Notes: generated by a model not told the origin, from the sequence alone. A stretch of 64,000 nucleotides of DNA from an uncultured Bacilli bacterium (GCA_934096585.1 CAKOMG010000001.1:260803-324802); one strand, 5' to 3'; shown: positions 44,167 through 53,011, counted from the stretch's first letter. Numbers and translations: made by a program.

Positions 44167-45396
44167 TTATTTACCTACCTTTTCTCTTTCTAATGGCATA
44201 CACATACATCTTGGTCCTCCACGTCCTCTTGATAATTCGCTTGAAGGTATTGTATGAACTTTAATACCATATGAATGTAATACTTCATTTGTTATATAAT
44301 TTCTTTCATATGCAATTACTTCACCGGGAGCAATAGCTATTGTATTACTTCCATCACTCCACTGTTCGCGGTCTGCGGATACACTGTCATGACCGCCACA
44401 AGGAATTAGTGTTATTTTTTTCCCTATGTAAGTTTCTAGCACCTTTTCTAACTTTTCATTTAGTTCTTCAACTCTTAATTTACCACTTTTATTTGGATCT
44501 CTTTCAACTTTGAAAATACGCATTCTTTGGTAACAATCATTATGAATTGTAAATTTATCATAATCTACTTGCGTAAATATAGTGTCAAGATGCATAAATG
44601 TTCTAAACTTTGGAATATCAAATGCCAATACAGTTTTATAATTAGTTTTAAAATTATAAAACAAGTTTTTAGCAAGAGTTTCAATTGATGCTGGATTAGT
44701 TCTTTGACTTATTCCAACAATTAATGTTTCATCATTTAAAACCAATATATCTCCACCTTCAATGCTTGTATCCATATAACGATTATAAAACAATCTATTG
44801 TTTTTATAAATAGGATGGTATTTAAAAATATATTCTCCATATATTGTTTCACGACATCTAGTTATAGAAAACATTCTATTTAAAGAAACCCCATCATTTA
44901 TTATCGAGAATGGATCTCTTGTAAAATATAAATTAGGTAATGGGTCGGTTATAAATGGATAATCAGAAACATAATCAGATAATGTTCTAATTTTATATTC
45001 AGGTAACTCTTTCTTTTTTATTCCTGCCATAGTCTTTAAAACCATTGTTTTAGTATCAGGGATTGATTCTAAATACTTAACTGCAATTTCGCGTAGTGTT
45101 TCGCTTGATATTTTGGCTTCATCAATAAATTGTTTAATAAACTCTTTTTTTATATCTTCACTAGTATTTAAACTTTCAGTTACCAAATCAACTAAATATA
45201 CTACTTTAACTCCTGCATCTTTAAATGCTTTCGCAAAAGCTTGATGCTCTTTTTTAGCAAGTGGCAACCAAGGAATATCATCAAATAATAAATCATCTAA
45301 ATACTTAGGAGTTAAATTTTCTAATTCTTCTCCTGGTTCATGTAGTAACACTGTTTTTAATTTACCTATTTCTGAAAAAACATTTAAATGGTTCAT
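44167..45396 (-). CDS. arcA: Arginine deiminase
   Basis: Converts arginine to citrulline and ammonia, first step of the pathway that yields ATP and raises pH. The 409-residue protein has NVFSEIGKLKTVLLHEPGEEL at the start, FTRDPFSII, DTSIEGGDILVLND, MHLDTIFTQVD (catalytic His/Asp), GGHDSVSADREQWSDGSNT and the catalytic Cys in RGGPRCMCMPLERE. AGAGGTGAAAT precedes the ATG. It heads the operon arcA-arcB-arcC-aminopeptidase-permease. Confidence 0.96.
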   Translation of the reverse strand: MNHLNVFSEIGKLKTVLLHEPGEELENLTPKYLDDLLFDDIPWLPLAKKEHQAFAKAFKDAGVKVVYLVDLVTESLNTSEDIKKEFIKQFIDEAKISSETLREIAVKYLESIPDTKTMVLKTMAGIKKKELPEYKIRTLSDYVSDYPFITDPLPNLYFTRDPFSIINDGVSLNRMFSITRCRETIYGEYIFKYHPIYKNNRLFYNRYMDTSIEGGDILVLNDETLIVGISQRTNPASIETLAKNLFYNFKTNYKTVLAFDIPKFRTFMHLDTIFTQVDYDKFTIHNDCYQRMRIFKVERDPNKSGKLRVEELNEKLEKVLETYIGKKITLIPCGGHDSVSADREQWSDGSNTIAIAPGEVIAYERNYITNEVLHSYGIKVHTIPSSELSRGRGGPRCMCMPLEREKVGK

Positions 45397-45420
45397 ATTT
45401 CACCTCTTATGAATGTAAAT

Positions 45421-45449
45421 ATTATACCACACTTTTAAAATTATATAAA
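45421..45449 (-). promoter_or_regulatory. Promoter of the arc operon
   Basis: Extended -10 TGGTATAAT (TATAAT at 45426-45421), with TTTATA 17 bases upstream, about 25 bases before arcA. I see no clear ArgR or CRP/FNR-like site. Confidence 0.65.
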
Positions 45450-45494
45450 TACTTTTTTTATCTTTATATAATTTTTTTATATTTTTATAAATTA

Positions 45495-45527
45495 AAAATG
45501 ACCCAAGCATTTTGCTTAAGTCATTTT
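45495..45527 (-). terminator. Terminator-like hairpin after mntP
   Basis: AAAATGAC (45495-45502) pairs with GTCATTTT (45520-45527), with inner AAGC/GCTT pairs. The T run after it is short. Confidence 0.6.
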
Positions 45528-46095
45528 ATTTAAAAAAGCTTGAAATAAATATTTCTAAACCAATACCAATTAGAATAATACCACCAAGTATTTCTGCTTT
45601 GTTTCCAAGTTTAGTGCCAAATTTTTTACCAATATGTACAGCAATAAAACTAATAATAAATGTTTCAACTGCTATAATAGTTGCACAAATGATTGCTTCT
45701 AAAACCGTATATTCCGCAATTGTTAATCCAACTGATAAAGCATCAATTGATGTAGCAATAGCTTGAACAATTAATCCCCTAAATGTTAGTGATTTAACTA
45801 TATGTTCTTCATCTTTATGTTTAATTCCTTCAACTAACGTTTTTCCACCAATAAAGCCTAATAGAATTAATGCAATCCATGGAATATATTCTTCAATATA
45901 TTGTAATAATGCGTGTCCAACAAAATAACCCATTAATGGCATTAGTGCTTGAAACAATCCAAACATCAAAGCAATTAAAACTGCTTTTTTTGTTTTCATT
46001 TCTGTTTCATTTAATCCATTAGCCATTGATACAGCACATGCATCCATAGCAAGACCAACTCCTAACAAACCACTTTGAATGTAAAATCCAAACAT
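45526..46095 (-). CDS. mntP: MntP-type manganese efflux pump
   Basis: Exports Mn(II). The 189-residue protein has six membrane helices and the two internal-repeat motifs GLAMDACAVSMANGL (near 14) and TSIDALSVGLTI (near 115), whose Asp residues bind metal. TTGGAGATATAAT precedes the ATG. A strong promoter with a long palindrome lies directly upstream, so expression is probably controlled, plausibly by a metal-responsive repressor. Confidence 0.93.
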   Translation of the reverse strand: MFGFYIQSGLLGVGLAMDACAVSMANGLNETEMKTKKAVLIALMFGLFQALMPLMGYFVGHALLQYIEEYIPWIALILLGFIGGKTLVEGIKHKDEEHIVKSLTFRGLIVQAIATSIDALSVGLTIAEYTVLEAIICATIIAVETFIISFIAVHIGKKFGTKLGNKAEILGGIILIGIGLEIFISSFFK

Positions 46096-46112
46096 ATTAT
46101 ATCTCCAAGTTT

Positions 46113-46173
46113 AATGCATCTTATACTTAATTAGTATAAGATGCATTATATCACTTTTCTTTCATTATTTCAA
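46113..46173 (-). promoter_or_regulatory. mntP promoter and 35-base palindrome
   Basis: TTGAAA (46173-46168), 17 bases and TGATATAAT (TATAAT at 46150-46145) form a strong extended-10 promoter. A perfect inverted repeat, 15-base arms with a 5-base spacer (46113-46147, arms AATGCATCTTATACT), starts within the -10 box and covers the start site. This is the classic position of a repressor operator; it could also form a 5'-UTR hairpin. There is no T run, so it is not a terminator. Confidence 0.75.
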
Positions 46174-46235
46174 TAGGCAACATTGAAATATAGTTACATT
46201 AAATTCATAAGTTTCATTTTTTATATCACACAATA

Positions 46236-48941
46236 CTATAGTATAAAATTAGTATTTATGATTATTTGAACATTTGGATTAATTGTATATCTTCCTATTA
46301 ATGTTGCACTTCCAGCACCACTTGCAGTTATATAACCATAATCATCCATTGTAACTACTATATCTATTTCTTGACATGGAACATATACTGTCCAATTATA
46401 ATCTTGTATCCATGGATATGGACTATTTTCTTCATTTAACACTAATTTAGTTTTTCCGTTCACAAACTCTGATAAATATAATGTTTGATTTGTTGTAATT
46501 ACTTTTTGTGTATTTGAAACATCATTTAGAATAGTTAAAGTTATTGTAAATATAATTGTTGGATTGTATTTATAAACAGCAGTAACTGTAACCTCTCGGT
46601 CTTGATTAACTGCTTTTGCTAATACAGTTCCAAATTCACTTACTGTAGCATATCCTAGATTACTTGAATAAAAAGTGTAATCATATCTAGATACTGAAGG
46701 AACTCCTGTTACATTTTTAAAATGTACATGTCTTGTAAATCCTTCAGTAATCGTTAATCCTCCAAATGCTCCATTATTATGTCTTACTTCTGTACCATAA
46801 GATAAAGTTTCATTTGGATCCATCATTAATACTTGATCTGTTATTTCTGATGTTGTTACTATTCTATTAATCAAAATTGAAATAGGTACATTATCTGTAT
46901 TTCCAAAAAACCCAATAAAATATATTCCTTCTTCTAGAATTAATCTTTCATTTGTAATTGATAAATAACTACCTATTATATCAGTTCGATAATATGTTTG
47001 TGTTGCTTTATTAAACTCTTTTCTAAATAAAATTAAAGTAATATTACTATTAGAATCTTCTCTTGTTGTTGCAGACAAAGTAAATACTGATGTTTGGTTA
47101 ATACTAAATCCCATAGCATACTCTGCCATATCATTAGAATTTACTAATACTTCTGTAAAAGCCTGGTCATATCTACTCGCTACATCAATATTTTCAAATT
47201 CTACTCTTTTAATATTTATTTTTACTGAAGAATATTCCATATCTGGTATATCTACGTGAATATAATAATAACCATTTCTTTCTAAATACATATATAAATA
47301 GTTTGTATTATATTCTGTTTTTGCAGTTTGTGCATAACCTTTAACATTATATTTTAATTCAATTTCTTCATTCAAGTGATCATAAATTTTTAATGCTTCG
47401 TATGGATATGTGATTGTTGTTCCATCTTTAGTTGTTGTTTCTATAGAAAACTTATAAAAGCCTGCGCCAGTATTATTTATAAAATTATATACATTATTGT
47501 TATTATATGTATTAAGTAGAATATCATTATCTCCAACGCCTAAATATGCGGTATTTCGAGATTGTATTTTTAATGAGATTATAGCCGAAGATGAAGTTTT
47601 ATTAATAAGAGCTAAATAATAAGTGCCTGTTTGCATATTTTGTATAAAGTGTTTATTTAAATTATTATTTTCTAAATAATTGATATTAACTTCATTAAAA
47701 TTATCATCATATAATTTTATGTTTACATTAGAATTCATTCCCATAATAAACTCATAATATTTTGAATAATTAGATGTTATTTTATAATATTTAGTTTCAG
47801 TATCACCTAAAGTAATATTTTTATTAATTGTTGAGGAATAATTACTTAAAGTATATTCTTCATTTATCTCAACTGTATCAATATGTCTACAATTTTGGCA
47901 CTTGAAATAATCTCTAATTCCATCTGTTGCAACAAGCAACATATTAGATTCAGTACCATTGTAATGTAAGCAATTTTTATATTCATTTAATGTTTGTCCG
48001 TTATATGTTTGTCCGTTACTATCTAATGAAACATTATACAATACTCCATTACATTGTGCACATATTAAATCTGTAATTCCATTATTAGATCTTTTCATCC
48101 ATACATGATCATTATCAGTGTGAAGTCCTCTAATAATAGACACACCAGCAATATCCTTATATGTTGCATTAGGCGTTCTATTTATTAAAACGCCATATCC
48201 CATTATAACTTCTTCATGATGCCTTCCTTTTTCCCTGTTGCAACATACGTCAATATCATCAAGTCCTAAAACATGACCCATTTCGTGTTCGCCAGCCCAA
48301 TCTTGAATAAGATCTACTTCATTGTCAGTTATTCCAAAAACACCACCATAAATAAAATACCTAACATTTACTTTCATAATCCAATTTGTATAATGCGTAT
48401 GCTTAATATTTGTAATTCCTGTGGGAATATCTATTGAAGGATCAATTTCAATTGTTGTTGCTATAGTATTTGGTTTACATGAATATTCCATAGGGTATAT
48501 TATCAAATTATGATCAGATTCAGTTCCTTCTTCAATATTAATTATACGATTTGCAATTCTATTTCCATCTTGATCATACGTATAATAATATTTATTATTC
48601 CATTCAAGCAAACTATTAATAAATGCATTCTTTACTTCTTCTGCTTGAATTGATGTTACTTCAGTATTCCAAGAATAATCAGCATTATCTATTGATGTAT
48701 TGGAAATATAATATTTAATTGTTTTAATGTTATGATCTAAATGATAATAGTTATAATTAGTTTCTTGAGAATAACCCTTTTCACATAAATAATACCATCT
48801 TTCATCATCTGATCCTTCTGGGCCTCATTGATCATAATCAACTGCTAAAAGAGTATTATGAGCACTTACATTAATTATCCCAAAAAATGAAGAAAATAGT
48901 AAAATAATAATCATTACAATAAATAAAAATAATTTTTTCAT
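46236..48941 (-). pseudogene. Secreted metzincin-like protease with one in-frame TGA at codon 39
   Basis: Read from ATG 48941, the frame runs 901 codons to the stop at 46236, broken only by TGA at 48827-48825. Signal peptide: MKKLFLFIVMIIILLFSSFF, then ISVSA-like (NVSA) cleavage. The TGA falls in DYDQ-TGA-GPEGSDDERWYY, where Trp (TGG) is the obvious original. About residue 219 is the zinc motif HEMGHVLGLDD followed by a Met-turn-like VIMGYG, as in snapalysin-type metzincins. The ~600 residues after it are beta-rich, with several pre-peptidase-like and Ig-like modules (TVTAVYKYNPTIIFTITLTILND near the end). It is either a fresh pseudogene, a readthrough gene or a sequencing error. It lies 4 bases after a lipoprotein gene. 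Confidence 0.85.
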
Positions 48942-48945
48942 AATA

Positions 48946-49818
48946 TTACTCCTTCAAATTAATTTCTTTTACTAGTTCAATAAATTTTTTTAAATCAATA
49001 CTGACTTTTTGAAATATTGTTGATAATTCAAAATATCTATTTGATGTAACAATTTTTTCATAATCTTTTTCATCTATCAACCATTCTGAAAAGTATTGAT
49101 ATGATTCTCCAAATTCTTTACTAATAAAACTATAATCTATTTCATCGTCACAAGCAAAACTTATATTATCAAAAACTACTCGTTTTAAACCTTCTGAATT
49201 CGATCTTATTTCATATCCTAAATTAAAAACATAATCCCCAAAAAAATAGCCTTCTTTTTTGAAGTTTTCTTTATTAATGTACATAATCAATTTATTATAT
49301 TTTAATTTATAACAATCAGATATCAAATAGTTCTCATCATTCCCTGTTTCTATTTCTCTATAATACTTGCATTTATAATTATATTCTTTTTCGTTAATTA
49401 CATCATACGTTATTAAAGCATCATACACAATAAAAATTCCTGTTAATTTTAACCCTTTTACTTCATTATCTATAAAATCTTGATTAGTACATTTATACCA
49501 AGTTGCTTTTAAATAATAATAAGTATCTTTAAATCTCTTCGTATAATCCTTTTCATCAATGTATGCACATATAATATCGTATTCTTGATCATTTATTTCG
49601 CACATATAAAATGAACTTCCATCTAGTTGAACTGCTCTGATTTTGTTATCCATTGTCATTGTAAATTCACAATCTTTTGAGTCATCAATATAATTTATTA
49701 TATTTTTAACATCTTCATTATTTTCTTTATCTATTTTAATTAATGTTTTGTCTACATTGCATCCAACGAGTATAATGCTTACTATAAGCAATATAAATAT
49801 TAAAATTATTCGTTTCAT
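48946..49818 (-). CDS. Predicted lipoprotein, unknown
   Basis: I choose ATG 49818 (MKRIILIF), since the ATG at 49830 directly abuts the AGGAG. The signal is clear: a hydrophobic core and lipobox SIILVG-C. The ~270-residue mature part is acidic and aromatic-rich, with many Lys-Tyr pairs and one Cys-bearing stretch, and matches no family I know. Its signal and position resemble those of the lipoprotein at 39182-39976, and both follow a near-identical tiny ORF. The gene is followed 4 bases later by the metzincin-like gene. Confidence 0.72.
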   Translation of the reverse strand: MKRIILIFILLIVSIILVGCNVDKTLIKIDKENNEDVKNIINYIDDSKDCEFTMTMDNKIRAVQLDGSSFYMCEINDQEYDIICAYIDEKDYTKRFKDTYYYLKATWYKCTNQDFIDNEVKGLKLTGIFIVYDALITYDVINEKEYNYKCKYYREIETGNDENYLISDCYKLKYNKLIMYINKENFKKEGYFFGDYVFNLGYEIRSNSEGLKRVVFDNISFACDDEIDYSFISKEFGESYQYFSEWLIDEKDYEKIVTSNRYFELSTIFQKVSIDLKKFIELVKEINLKE

Positions 49819-49846
49819 TTCGTTTTTCATCTCCTTTTTTATTAAA

Positions 49847-49903
49847 TTATATTAGTATATTTTTCTCTTTGATAATTCGTTTTAAAACTAAATAAATCTT
49901 CAT
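49847..49903 (-). CDS. Tiny hydrophobic-cationic ORF, copy B
   Basis: ATG 49903, with the excellent site TTTGGAGGGACTAGT upstream, encodes MKIYLVLKRIIKEKNILI before TAA, 28 bases before the lipoprotein gene. It matches copy A at 40019-40072 in 14 of the first 16 residues or better, while surrounding bases have drifted. TATAAT lies at 49950-49945. Function unknown. Confidence 0.6.
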   Translation of the reverse strand: MKIYLVLKRIIKEKNILI

Positions 49904-49977
49904 ACTAGTCCCTCCAAATACTCTTTTTTACGTTTATTACTATTATTATATGCAATCTACATATAATAATTTATTTA

Positions 49978-50079
49978 TAAACAACAAAAGCCCCCGTTAT
50001 CCAAGAGAGCTTTATAGTCATATATAAGTAATATTTCTATGGATGTTTCCCTAGCAATCAAAGGATATGCCTTAATCAT
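49978..50079 (-). ncRNA. Candidate small RNA of about 100 nt
   Basis: A consensus promoter at 50114-50086 predicts a start near 50079. Transcription would end at an intrinsic terminator where AAAGCTCTC pairs with GGGGGCTTT (50013-50005 with 49995-49987, including G-U pairs) followed by TTTTGTTGTT. No ORF fits inside. The body holds TATCC and GGATA stretches that could pair long-range. It does not match any RNA family I can recall (not SRP, 6S, tmRNA, T-box or a known riboswitch). Confidence 0.6.
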
Positions 50080-50085
50080 ACTTAT

Positions 50086-50114
50086 ATTGTATCAATTAAT
50101 TATTTAATTGTCAA
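50086..50114 (-). promoter_or_regulatory. Promoter of the candidate sRNA
   Basis: TTGACA (50114-50109), 17-base spacer, TACAAT (50091-50086). No coding gene starts within 180 bases downstream. Confidence 0.8.
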
Positions 50115-50230
50115 CATTATCCCTTTATTTGTTAATACTGTTTTTAAATGATACTAGTTCCACATAAGTTAAAATGATTAACATACCTTCATTGATGTAT
50201 TTTACATATCATATTACTTTATATCAAATA

Positions 50231-51451
50231 CTAAAATTTATTTATTGTTCCAATGAATAAAGGTACATCTTTAGAATCTAATATCACATAAATAAATGGA
50301 CGATCTAATTTAAAGTTTATTCTTGAAGTAGGATCAATTGCGGTCTCTGCTTCACCAACAATAGTAACAGCTGCAGCTTTTGTACCTTCTTCATCTAATA
50401 CTATTCTTGCATCTTGTTTGATTGTTGAAACGAATACATCTGTTCCTTTTATACTTTTTATATCTTTTGTATTTTGATTAAATATTTCATTTACTCCTAA
50501 ATTCTTTAGTGTTTCAATTAAATCAAATGATGATTTGACATCAAACTTTGGTACTGTTAAGTTTATTTTCCCTGTATTTCCTTTATTTATTAATTCAAAG
50601 ATATTACTATCTAATACTTCTTTTATACTGTTTCTTGGTAAAATATACATTATCTTATTATCATTATGATAATAATCATATGTTACTTCACATATTTCAT
50701 TTCTATAATATTTTGATGATATTACATGATTTAGATATGTAACATTATCTATATTATTAAATAATCCTTCTTTTATATTTTCTTTCTTAAATTCATATTT
50801 CCATTTATTATTAAAGTATACTGTATTTATAAGGGCTAAAACTGTTTCTTTATCTAGCTTTAAATCACTTGGTTTCATTTCTAATAAATTACCTGTTTGA
50901 TGATTGATCCATTTACATATTTTTTCTAATGATTCAGTATTAAAATTTGTACTATAACTTTCTGCGAAATAATATTCTTCTAATATTTTTCCATATTCTT
51001 CTTCTATTTCATAATTATTATTTAACCAAAATGAATTTGCTATTTTATTAGTTCCATTATTATTACTATAATAATTATTTTTATAAATACTTTGTAAATT
51101 ACTTCGCAAATTATTAACTTTCATTAATGATGTTAATTCTTCTCTAGCTTTTCCTTCTGTTCCTTCATATAACATAGCTAAAGCAAAATACAAACTAGTT
51201 GGTGAATATATCATATTACTTTCTTCATATAATTCTTTTACTGTTAAATTAGAAAAAGAATATAATGATTTAATAAATTCTTCATCTATATTTTCATCTT
51301 TTCTTTCATTTGATAAACTCTTTACATTATTTAATCTTTTAAAATCTTTACTTTCATCTAGTATTAAACTATCTGTTGGGGAATTAGTATTTTTACATCC
51401 AATTAAAAATAGTGAACACATAATCATTAAAACTATAATTATTTTTTTCAT
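50231..51451 (-). CDS. Serpin, lipoprotein, copy 2
   Basis: The 406-residue protein is the same as copy 1 (4884-6104) up to the loop hinge EEGTKAAAVTI. It then reads VGEAETAIDPTSR where copy 1 reads IGAKNESVEPDIT, and rejoins at INFKLDRPFIYV, with Phe instead of Leu as the last residue. By the same alignment P1 falls at Thr or the adjacent Ala, so the target protease should differ from that of copy 1. The signal peptide, serpin core and inhibitory hinge are intact, so both copies look functional. It lies between the hydrogenase gene and the candidate sRNA. Confidence 0.95.
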   Translation of the reverse strand: MKKIIIVLMIMCSLFLIGCKNTNSPTDSLILDESKDFKRLNNVKSLSNERKDENIDEEFIKSLYSFSNLTVKELYEESNMIYSPTSLYFALAMLYEGTEGKAREELTSLMKVNNLRSNLQSIYKNNYYSNNNGTNKIANSFWLNNNYEIEEEYGKILEEYYFAESYSTNFNTESLEKICKWINHQTGNLLEMKPSDLKLDKETVLALINTVYFNNKWKYEFKKENIKEGLFNNIDNVTYLNHVISSKYYRNEICEVTYDYYHNDNKIMYILPRNSIKEVLDSNIFELINKGNTGKINLTVPKFDVKSSFDLIETLKNLGVNEIFNQNTKDIKSIKGTDVFVSTIKQDARIVLDEEGTKAAAVTIVGEAETAIDPTSRINFKLDRPFIYVILDSKDVPLFIGTINKF

Positions 51452-51539
51452 GTTAATCTCCTTCTACTTAATAATACGAAATTTCTATTATTTTTTACAC
51501 ATAAATAAAAATAAACATTGAAATTAATCAATGTTTATT
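50245..51539. repeat. Long direct repeat, serpin cassette copy 2
   Basis: Partner of 4898-6192. The upstream boundary (51539) lies inside the last codons of the hydrogenase gene, so the cassette is flush with a coding end in both places. Downstream of the stop codon the two copies are unrelated. Confidence 0.93.
51500..51537 (-). terminator. Terminator after the hydrogenase gene, within the serpin repeat
   Basis: TAAACATTGA (51512-51521) pairs with TCAATGTTTA (51528-51537), followed on minus by TTTTATTTATG. Identical to the hairpin at 6165-6190. Confidence 0.8.
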
Positions 51540-52954
51540 TGTTCAATTGTACTTTTTATAGTTTTATCTTTTGCTTCTAATCCATATTTATCAACTAAGC
51601 CTGAATTCTTTTCACCATGTGTTAAGCATCCAGCACCACCATTACAACCACCAATACATGCCATACCTTCAATGAAATTACCATCTAAAACATTTTTGTT
51701 TTTTAGTAATAATGCTTTTTTACATGCTTCAATACCATCACAAGTAACCGGTTTAAATTCAAATTCATTAAACTCATATTCTTTTAAACCTTCTTTAATA
51801 GCAGCAGTTAAGCCACCTGATCTTGCAAATATACGGCCATAATATGAAGCATCATTTAATGGCGTTTCTTCAAGTGAAGTTAAATCAATATCTTTACTAT
51901 CGATTAAAGCTTGGAGTTCTTCGAATGTTAAAACTACATCAACATATTCTTTAACACTTTCAAGTTGAATTTCTTTTTTCTTTGCTGTACAAGGACCTAT
52001 AAAAATAATCTTACTATTTTTATCATGTTCTTTGATGTATTTGGCAATAGTTGCCATTGGTGATAAATTATGGGAAACATATTGAACTAATGCGGGAAAA
52101 TCATTTTTTATATAACTTACGAAAGCTGGGCAACAACTACTAGTCAAAAATCCTTTTTTAGCTAATTCTTGTGCTTCCTCACTTGCAACCATATCCGCTC
52201 CTAATGCCGCTTCTACAACATTATAGAATCCTAAATTTTTAAGCGCTGTAACTACTTGACCTAATTTTGCATACACAAATTGACTAGAGATAGATGGAGC
52301 CACCACTGCATAAACTTTATATGTTTCGTTATTATTACTTTTCTTAAGAATATCAATAGCATCAGTAATAAATGATTTATCAGAAATAGCTCCAAAAGGA
52401 CATTGATAAACACAAGCACCACATTCAATACACTTATCATTATTGATTGTTGCAGCTTTATCTTCTCCCATCGATATTGCTTTAACTTTACATGCCGTTT
52501 CGCATGGTCTTTTAGAATTATGAATGGCACTATAAGGACATACTTTAGCACATGCACCACATTCAATACATTTAGTTTTATCAATATGAGCAACATGATT
52601 ACTATCCATTACAATAGCATCTTTTTTACATGCTTCTTTACATCTATGTGCAAGACAACCACGGCAAGCACTTGTTACATTATATCCACTTACAGGACAT
52701 TCATCACAAGCAATATCAATAACTTCAATGATGTTAGGATTATTTTTATTTCCACCTAATGCAAGTTTAATTCTTTCTGATATAATAGCACGTTCTTTAT
52801 AAACACAGCAACGCATCGTTGGTACCTTGCCTGGTATAATTTTTTTAGGAATATCTAACACATTTTCATGTAATGAATCATTCCATGTTTCTCGTGCTAC
52901 TTCTGTCAATACTTGATATTTAAGATATTGCACCTTTGTATCAAATTTTTTCAT
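51524..52954 (-). CDS. [FeFe] hydrogenase, monomeric, with ferredoxin-like domain
   Basis: Start is ATG 52954 (MKKFDTK) with ATGGAGAAAG upstream. The 476-residue protein has an N-terminal Cys-rich region (ACDECPVSGYNVTSACRGCLAHRC), two [4Fe-4S] motifs (CIECGACAKVCPYSAIHNSKRPC and CIECGACVYQCPFGAI) and an H-cluster domain with altered motifs: SSCCPAF (L1), GPCTAKKKE (L2) and EGMACIGGCNGGAGC (L3, usually ACPGGCxxGGG). These variants fit the less-studied group B monomeric hydrogenases, which may evolve or sense H2. Its position at the end of rex-adhE-kinase ties it to NADH balance. The last codons lie in the serpin repeat. Confidence 0.9.
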   Translation of the reverse strand: MKKFDTKVQYLKYQVLTEVARETWNDSLHENVLDIPKKIIPGKVPTMRCCVYKERAIISERIKLALGGNKNNPNIIEVIDIACDECPVSGYNVTSACRGCLAHRCKEACKKDAIVMDSNHVAHIDKTKCIECGACAKVCPYSAIHNSKRPCETACKVKAISMGEDKAATINNDKCIECGACVYQCPFGAISDKSFITDAIDILKKSNNNETYKVYAVVAPSISSQFVYAKLGQVVTALKNLGFYNVVEAALGADMVASEEAQELAKKGFLTSSCCPAFVSYIKNDFPALVQYVSHNLSPMATIAKYIKEHDKNSKIIFIGPCTAKKKEIQLESVKEYVDVVLTFEELQALIDSKDIDLTSLEETPLNDASYYGRIFARSGGLTAAIKEGLKEYEFNEFEFKPVTCDGIEACKKALLLKNKNVLDGNFIEGMACIGGCNGGAGCLTHGEKNSGLVDKYGLEAKDKTIKSTIEQINID

Positions 52955-52970
52955 ATCTTTCTCCATTATA

Positions 52971-52996
52971 AGTAATATCATCTATAAGATATTACT
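52971..52996 (-). promoter_or_regulatory. Inverted repeat in the hydrogenase leader
   Basis: AGTAATATC (52971-52979) and GATATTACT (52988-52996) form a perfect 9-base repeat with an 8-base spacer between the kinase stop and the hydrogenase ribosome-binding site. No T run follows in the direction of transcription. It may be an operator or an mRNA-stabilising hairpin. Confidence 0.5.
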
Positions 52997-53011
52997 AGTT
53001 TTTTATAATTA

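Noticed and set aside
48825..48827. TGA read as tryptophan (genetic code 4) across the window
   Set aside because: Trp is TGG in every confident gene, and several genes end with TGA in tight ATGA overlaps (ispDF, helicase, ankyrin, MMPL remnant), so TGA is a normal stop here.
49978..50079. Known ncRNA such as SRP RNA, 6S RNA, tracrRNA or a riboswitch
   Set aside because: Size, motifs and structure do not match any of these, so it is reported as an unassigned small RNA.
52261..52759. Long ORFs in other frames across the hydrogenase gene (both strands)
   Set aside because: They lie entirely within a gene with clear iron-sulfur and H-cluster motifs and show no ribosome-binding sites or family features.
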